A stretch of DNA of 64,000 nt from Rutpela maculata (Eukaryota > Arthropoda > Insecta > Coleoptera > Cerambycidae). Below are positions 57,830 to 64,000 of the stretch, one piece after another. Below the pieces are notes generated by a model, which saw only the letters and a program-made list of their open reading frames with translations, had not been told where the DNA came from and searched no databases. Positions within the stretch are counted from its first letter, which is position 1. The number at the start of each line of letters is the position of its first letter. The DNA is taken from the NCBI GenBank assembly GCA_936432065.2, contig OW386290.2, forward strand, positions 130,618,677 to 130,682,676. Reading direction: 5' to 3'. The position numbers were made by a program, and so were the translations under genes.

Positions 57830-58275
57830 ATCACTATCAGTGCAAAGTGGTGCATATTGCTTTTTCCCTTAAAACAATTTTCAGGAAAAGCAGCACATGA
57901 GCACGCAATTGAACACTACTCACAAGAACATTTTGTATCACATTTTACCTTACAGTTGCACTTTTTAATTCGTTTAAGTTCAGGTATACTTTTTTTGTCA
58001 ACATTATCGGTACCAGCTCCTGATTTTCAATTCCGAGGAACATATAATGCCTTGGCCACCTTTTTCACAAAAAACTTGAACTTTGTCTCCAAAATGTTTT
58101 TTAAAACGTTTAACAAGACTATGGGACGAATACGTTAATGTAATATCAGAGTTAATGGAAGATAAAATATTTCTGTATTTATCGCGCTTGCATATAAGTT
58201 ATCAGACAACCGATGATACCGAAAGTCTAATGCAATCATGTCGACTGAGGAATCTCCAACACCTTGCATCCTTTT
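57830..58275 (-). pseudogene. Degenerate protein with C-terminal CXC-type cysteine motif
   Basis: Minus-strand frames, in order: DFRYHRLSDNLYAS (about 58,230), after a shift SLVKRFKKHFGDKVQVF, CEKGGQGIICSSELKI (about 58,050), then after another shift ELKRIKKCNCKVKCDTKC, a stop codon, CSIACSCAAFPENCFK and an acidic HFALIV... end. The cysteine spacing C-x-C-x3-C-x3-C-x-C...C-x3-C-x-C-x5-C resembles tesmin/TSO1-type CXC domains. It may be a relative of the CXC tails of loci 2 and 3, or an unrelated multicopy gene. The rest of the protein is not recognised. Confidence 0.45.
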
Positions 58276-58583
58276 TAGAAGTGCAAAAAGGCGAGTTTAT
58301 AAAAAAAGTCCCAGTCCTAACTTAGCCTGTCTTAGTCTTAATTTTTTCCCTAAACCTGTCTTATGTCTTAAGATTTTTGACGGGTTTATAAAAACTGATC
58401 TTCGTCCTAAGTTGGTCCTAAAATAGCATAACAGACCAATAGAGTCGCCGCTGATGCACATGCTCCGTAGCGTCATATTGTCAGTTGTCAATTTATTTTT
58501 GTTTACGCGTTTACGCTTAACCTAAAACCTAACCTGGTTTTAACTTTTTAGTATTTGTGTTAATTTCGTTGTTGATTTTTGAA
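58276..58583. other. Presumed 5' flank of the Harbinger transposase
   Basis: No coding sequence. Repeated short motifs (CCTAA, CTTAG, CCTGTCTTA) lie between 58,313 and 58,440 and could be subterminal transposase-binding sites. No terminal inverted repeat could be matched, since the partner end would lie beyond the window. Confidence 0.3.
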
Positions 58584-59944
58584 ATGAATCCAACCCAAAA
58601 AATTGCCGCTTGCACTGCAGTGTTATTGGCGTCAACAGCACTGTGCGTAATGCATTTTAAGTCACGACAGAGGTGTGAGCGTAGATTTAAAGTTCGACCT
58701 ATGAATAGAAACCGAAAACGTGAAGGGCAGTACTACACGTTAGTGAAAAGTATGTTGACGGAAGAGATAGATGTTGAACAGTTTGTGAAATATACAAGGA
58801 TGACACCAAATATGTTTCGCTACCTTTTGCATCTAGTTGGCCCGAGTTTACAGAAGGATAGACGAGGTGGTTCTCTTTCGGCGGATCACCGGTTATTGAT
58901 GACGTTGCAGTATGTGTTTGAAATATATAATTTAATGTAATAATCATGTATTGCCTTTTCAGTTACTTGGCTGAGGGCTGCTCCATGCAGGAAATAGCCA
59001 GACTTTTCCGAGTTGGCAAAACCACCATGCATTGCATTGTAAAAGAGACAACAGAAGTTTTGTGGGATGTATTGATGCCAATTGTGCTACCTGTGCCAAC
59101 TTTGGAGTCTTTGAAGAAAATTGCAGAAGGCTTTTATCTTCGGTGGAATATGCCCAACTGCATTGGAGCTGTTGATGGCAAACATGTAATTATACAGTCA
59201 CCAAAATATTCTGGGTCGGCTTTTTTTAACTATAAAAAAAGCTTTAGCATCGTTGTGATGGCTTCGTGTGATGCATACTACCGTTTCACAATGGTAGACA
59301 TTGGAGGTGCAGGGGCAAACCACGATAGCACAGTCTTCCAGGAGAGTGGATTTGGCAAGGCCCTGTTAAAGGAAGAGTTAGATGTACCACAGCCAACAAA
59401 GCTGCCAAAATCAAATACCACATGTGAATATTTTGTGGTAGCTGATCAAGCCTTTCCACTGCATAAGCGCATCATACGACCATATCCTGGAGACAAGTTG
59501 AACGAGAAGAAAAAAATTTTCAATTACCGCGTCTCAAGAGCAAGGCGTACCATTGAGAATACGTTCGGTATTTTAGCACAGAGGTGGCGCATTCTGCGTA
59601 GACCGATTATAGCCAGCGTACAATTATGCGAACAAATTGTAAAGGCCACAATTGTGCTGCACAACTTCGTTCAAAAAAGTGAAATGGATATCCCGGTAAT
59701 AGAAAGGTACTACAGTGCAACTGGTCTTCAAGATTACGTTGATGAAAGTGGAATGGTACATACAGGTGCCTGGAGAGAGCCTACTGAGGTCTGCAATTTA
59801 CGGCCAGTAGGACGGCTTGGCGCCAATAATGCAAGTAGAGCTGCCATAAAGGCTCGTGATGACCTCGCAGATTATTTTGTGTCAGATGAAGGTTGTGTGC
59901 CATGGCAATGGGACTACATTTTGAAAGGTTCACTGCCAGAATAG
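58584..59944 (+). CDS. PIF/Harbinger transposase (HARBI1-like nuclease)
   Basis: Two exons: 58,584-58,909 and 58,963-59,944, joined by a 53-bp GT-AG intron in phase 2, giving 435 residues, normal for the family. Start ATG 58,584 (GAAATGA) was chosen over 58,557, which would add LISLLIFE. Exon 1 carries the N-terminal FLRMTP-like block KYTRMTPNMFRYLL and LSADHRLLMTL. Exon 2 starts YLAEGCSMQEIA (helix-turn-helix like), then the DDE_4 domain: IGAVDGKHV (first Asp), GGAGANHDST (second-region Asp), VVADQAFPL, and RRTIENTFGILAQRWRIL with catalytic Glu. All catalytic residues are present and no stop interrupts it. It cuts and pastes Harbinger DNA with TWA target duplication, normally with a Myb/MADF-like partner; such a gene lies convergently at 63,148. 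A domesticated HARBI1/ALP1-like gene is the alternative. Confidence 0.85.
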
Positions 59945-60989
59945 ACAATAGTATTTCATATTGTATACTCTCGTTATGGTTAGTGTGAGGGGGCACATTT
60001 GGGAACTGAACAACAAGTGTAAATATTAGTCGATTTGTTTTATTGATAACTGGTTTTGAAGGCGTGTAATACTTCATCATCATATTATAAAAATATTTTT
60101 TTATGGGATATCCCCAATAAAAATGTGTTTATGATGTAATGATGAAGTGTTCCATGTTTCGAAATCGGTTATCAATAAACAAAATTGACTACCTAATATT
60201 GTCACCTTTTGCCAAGAACCGACCGACTGATTACGAAACTGAAATCAAAATTAGAATATTGAAAATGGTGGCTCTAATATGGCGGAACAAATTTTTTTTT
60301 TCTAAAACATGTTTTAAATGGAGAAAAAGTGAGCATATATTAACAAAAGACAATATTTTTGAAAAAAAATATAACTACTGAGCAATTGCAATAAGACATT
60401 TTGTTTAAAAAATGTGAGAATGCACATTGCATCAGCCATAACTTCTTTATTTTTTGTTATGCAGAAACAAAGAAAAAATTATTTTGAAGGTTGATTAATT
60501 GTCTTTAATTTTGTTCCTTATAATTTTTGATGAAAGTGGCAGCTTTTTAACTAAATACTTCTTCATCCTAAGAACCATATGACACCATCTATAAAATGTC
60601 AGTTTATAACTTCATTTTTTATGTCTGCCATTTTCATGCTAAAAGTAATATTTATTGAGATTTGCAATGTAACAAGAATGTTACTGTTTAGTTTACAGTT
60701 TAAAATGCAGTTCTTTTCTAAAGCGAGTGCTGTAAGCTGACAAAAAAATTTGAGCTTCTAGGTTATACTATATATTAGGGAAAAACACTATATGGGAATA
60801 TATTTTTTTAATTACTGACTAACATTAACAAAATGGTGACGTTCTTATTAAAAACAATTGGAAAAGTACATTTTATGTCATAACTTTTTTGTTTTTTATG
60901 TTACAGAAATAACCAAAAAATCATTTGAAAGCTTAATGAACTTTCATTTTGCATACTTAAAAATATTTTTTGAATTAAGAAATGTTTTA

Positions 60990-61071
<82 letters not shown>

Positions 61072-62032
61072 AATAAATAAATTCTTTTATTTATTTACGT
61101 ATATATGAATAAAATATTTCTTGATTCAAAACATTATTTTTAAATAGAGAATATTATTTAGGTATTATGCAAATCACAACTTACACACTTTTATTTATTA
61201 TTATTACTTTTCAGTGTGTGATTGTCAGCATTTTTAACGTAAGTGCTATAGTTTGTAAGACATTTTATATTTAAAGGAAATATTTCGTCTTGTAGACGTT
61301 CGGACGCCACTTTTATACTCCCAGATCTCCAAAACCGTTAACTCTACAGGATTTATAAAAAACTGAATTCATCTTCAGTTTAGTAGATCTCTTATTTGAC
61401 TGTGTTTTCACTCAGTTTCATTGTTAATTGACAAAAACCTATTGAAATCCAATTTTTTGCAACATAAACGTTATAATTTAAAGACTCAATTTATGTGAAA
61501 TTGTATAGAACTTTTTCTTCTCAAAATTTGATACTCTTCCAGCTCCTTGTCTTTTTGTTAGGTGCCACCACCTAGAAAGGGGTAACTTCCATGTTCTATA
61601 AATTAGCAAGCCCCCGCTTAATATAGAAACTTTATTTTTATGCATTTACTATTAAATTGCCAAAAATGAATGAAATCTAATTCATATGTAGTTACTGTAG
61701 TAAATGATTTTTTTTTTGTAATTTAAGGGTTACATTTTTTGTAAATAAATTATTATTTTATTATATTTGAATGGAAACTTTTGAGTTTGCCTTGTATAAA
61801 TAAATTGTTAAAAAAAATTAATGTTGTTTTCGTTTGTACCATATAAGGCTACAATAAAATGCTGTGCAGCAAACCTGACATTTATGAATATTTAAAAACA
61901 AAACATGCCATTATCTTTAAGGCAGTTTCAGATATTTGGTATTGTGGCAATGATTACAATGATATACGTTTTTTGTTGTAATTTTTTTTGAATAGTCAAT
62001 TTCTACGGTGAAACAATGAAAGTAAGTAATGA
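59945..62032. other. No recognisable gene; (TA)n at 60,993-61,068
   Basis: Between the convergent transposase and partner genes. It contains a ~76-base AT dinucleotide run and two copies of a motif like CATAACTTTTTTGTTTTTTATGTTACAGA (about 60,440 and 60,880). Possible untranslated or internal transposon sequence. Confidence 0.4.
60993..61068. repeat. (AT)n microsatellite
   Basis: An uninterrupted alternation of A and T for about 76 bases. Confidence 0.95.
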
Positions 62033-62035
62033 TTA

Positions 62036-62616
62036 CACAGGCCCACAAAAAAAGTGGTCTGCACCGGGGTACTGACCATACCTATCCCTTATATTTTGAG
62101 CCGCTAAACATGACTCTGACCTTAGCTTTTCCCCAGCACGTCAGTTTTTTTTTTTTGTAACAGCAAATAAATATATACATTACAATTCAACAGACTTTTT
62201 TGCTGTTAAAAACAAACCGGACGTGTTAGGGAAAAACTAAGGTCAGATTCGTGTTCAGCGGCTCAAAATACAAGGGATAGGTGTGGTCAGTACCCCCGCA
62301 CAGACCACTTTGTTTTGGTAGCCACACGCGGTGTGGCATATCCCACAAAAAAAGTGGTCTGCGCAGGGGTACTCACCACACGTATCCCTTGTATTTTGAG
62401 CCGCTGAACACAAATCTGGTCTTACTTTTTCCCCAGCACGTCAGGTTTTTTTTTAACAGTAAAAAAGTCTATTGAATCGTAATATTTATATGCTGTTAAA
62501 AAAAATGACATGCTGGGGAAAACCTAAGGTCAGATTTGTGTTCAGCAGGTCAAAATACAAGGGATAGGTATGGTCAGTACCCTCGCACAGACCACTTTTT
62601 TTTTTATGGGCCTGTG
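62036..62616. mobile_element. Double fold-back MITE, CACAGGCCCACAAAA termini, TTA duplication
   Basis: Ends CACAGGCCCACAAAAAAAG and its inverse, with TTA at 62,033-62,035 and 62,617-62,619. Two hairpins lie in tandem: about 62,045-62,310 and 62,343-62,610, each with AGTGGTCTGC at one foot and GCAGACCACTTT-type sequence at the other and the block TATTTTGAGCCGCTGAACA. The architecture is the same as 3,066-3,575 though the interior differs. Confidence 0.85.
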
Positions 62617-62619
62617 TTA

Positions 62620-63147
62620 TTGACAGTATAAAAATTTAAAGTGTATCTAAATGTATTTGTTACAACAATACCAAGTATCTGAAACCGATTCAAAGATCAT
62701 ACCATGATTGATTTTTGATTATCTGTAATAAACCAAAAATAAACAATTACCTTTCACTGTGAAAATTCCCAACGTTCAACTATGTGATTTTGAGTATAGC
62801 AAAGCACTTTCATATACTTAATATGAAGAAAAACATTACATATTTACATTATTATATCGTTGATCTTACGGAAGAAATACACACCACAGCATAATGCATA
62901 GCATAGAAGTGTAAGGATTTGAGCCAAAGAAACATGACGTTTTTTTATTATGCCTGAGATTGGTTGTGTTATAGTGGTATGCTATATAGTGAAGTAAGAC
63001 TGTGCATGTGGTGACCTATAGTGCTGATCGTATTTACATACTAATATTCAGTAATGCAGAGAAATGTTCGTCTGCGAATTCTTTATGAAAAATGTGGTGG
63101 CCCTGAAAAGGGCCAATTTATTGTCTCTCCCTCGTGGTAATGCTGCT
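62620..63147. other. 3' flank of the MADF/BESS-like gene
   Basis: No ORF of note. This would be the 3' untranslated region of the minus-strand gene ending at 63,148. Confidence 0.4.
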
Positions 63148-64000
63148 TCATTCACTGTCGCTGATAGCTTCAGCTATGAGTTGTAGGATCCGTGCTTTAC
63201 ATGCAACTCTCTTTTTTATTTTTTTTATTGCTTTTAAATGTACGGCCACCGTTCTTCCAAAGGAGAAGTCCTCGTCGCTGGACTCCACACTGTCATTCTC
63301 AAGTGCCTTACTAATGTTTCCCATAGCACTAGAAATTGTTGAAGATAAATTCAACAGGGCACCTTCCTCCTTTTCATTCTTACGTTTCCTTTTTGGCATT
63401 TCCTGCCTCAGAATGCTGAGCCGGCTGCTCGCACTCGACCTCAAAGAATCTGACTCATTCTGTTCCGAAGAATGTGTCTCGTTTGCTGTAGAAGGACCAG
63501 CTTCCAATTCAGGATCCGTAGGGTTAAGCGGATCCTCCTCTACGTTTTGCGAATCTGTGGGTGATAAAATCGTTGACATTGTGTCCCACGATGAAGATTG
63601 CTCTTCCGGAATATTCACAGTTTTTGATGTGGAGGGCTTGGGTACTACATTTCCACTGGTTCTGTAAGATAAAACATAGCTACATAAATAAAACATTTCA
63701 TGGAAAAACTCACGTAACGACAATGCTTATTTAAAAAAAATGATTAAAATATTTACTAAAAATCTCATTTTACATTCCACACTGCTTGCTACATTCATTA
63801 AATGAAGAATATAATAGTGCACACACATTAGATACATTTACTAATATTTAATATAATATAGTGTATTATTACATAAAACATACAACAGTTACATTTTCTT
63901 CATTCTTTATACTTACTTCCTAGCAACCACAACGTCTTCTAAAAATAAACAGGCCCTATAATGGGGCCAAGTTATGGTATAGGCTTCGGAACCTGAAGGC
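63148..64000 (-). CDS. MADF/BESS-like DNA-binding protein, partial at window edge
   Basis: Two exons of a minus-strand gene. The upstream exon (64,000-63,917, continuing beyond the window) reads EAYTITWPHYRACLFLED, the end of a MADF-type domain. A 255-bp intron (63,916-63,662; donor GTAAGT, acceptor TTACAG) joins in phase 2 to 63,661-63,148. That exon has a Ser/Glu/Pro-rich linker, a basic PKRKRKN cluster (likely nuclear signal), and a C-terminal FGRTVAVHLKAI...ILQLIAEA helix resembling a BESS motif. MADF/BESS or Myb-like proteins are the usual second gene of Harbinger elements, where they bind the transposon ends and help import the transposase. Convergent placement with the transposase 3.2 kb away supports this role. 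The N-terminal start is outside the window. Confidence 0.65.

Noticed and set aside
60139..60381. 80-codon frame downstream of the transposase
   Set aside because: No domain recognised and Lys/Phe-rich low complexity; probably untranslated transposon sequence.
1..64000. Search for retroviral or other viral genes
   Set aside because: All reverse transcriptases here are non-LTR type with endonuclease or 3' tail features; no gag-pol-env arrangement, LTR pair or integrase was seen.

Overview
This is a transposon-saturated stretch of an AT-rich eukaryotic genome. The mix of elements (R1-, jockey-, CR1- and RTE-like LINEs, PIF/Harbinger, Crypton-like, hAT-, Tc1-like and many fold-back elements) and a single-exon HCN-type ion channel fit an arthropod, most likely an insect and possibly a beetle. 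The species cannot be read from the sequence. Only three protein genes look intact or near intact: an HCN/CNG-like channel (47,544-49,205, minus), a PIF/Harbinger transposase (58,584-59,944, plus, one 53-bp intron), and the 3' part of a MADF/BESS-like protein at the right edge (63,148-64,000, minus), probably the Harbinger partner protein.

Layout. 1-3,600: a TIR repeat carrying a tRNA-like module, hit by a 435-bp R1-like LINE fragment with a 14-bp target duplication, then an RT scrap and a double fold-back MITE. 6.4-8.6 kb: a broken XPG/FEN-like gene with an RTE-like LINE inserted in it. 11-13.3 kb: a TIR repeat and a 1.1-kb AT-rich palindrome. 14.3-15.3 kb: a decayed Crypton-type tyrosine recombinase. 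15.4-22.7 kb: three large fold-backs and a second tRNA-like TIR repeat. 22.8-26.6 kb: a LINE cut into three pieces by fold-back elements. 26.6-29.7 kb: a Tc1-like element and GC-tipped palindromes. 31.9-39.1 kb: one XPG/CXC gene copy split by a full-length 4.2-kb LINE, a tandem repeat dimer and a MITE. 39.2-41.7 kb: a second copy inside a 2.5-kb fold-back. 43.2-47.4 kb: a third, minus-strand copy between inverted repeats. 49.8-51.8 kb: a fourth copy hit by a hAT-type MITE. 53.5-56.5 kb: a Tc1-like palindrome with a jockey-like LINE in it. 58.5-64 kb: the Harbinger pair.

The main theme is a recurrent gene family. It combines a PIN-fold nuclease resembling XPG/FEN (FDG, DAD, DxDLL and GCDTTS motifs), a conserved LPPT...YQVQ.W...GW region and usually a C-terminal cysteine-rich CXC motif. 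Five separate copies lie in 46 kb, several bracketed by inverted repeats. This looks like the protein of an unclassified or Academ-like mobile element rather than an ordinary host gene. A second theme is tRNA-like RNA polymerase III promoter modules inside two unrelated TIR elements, split between box A and box B by insertions in two cases.
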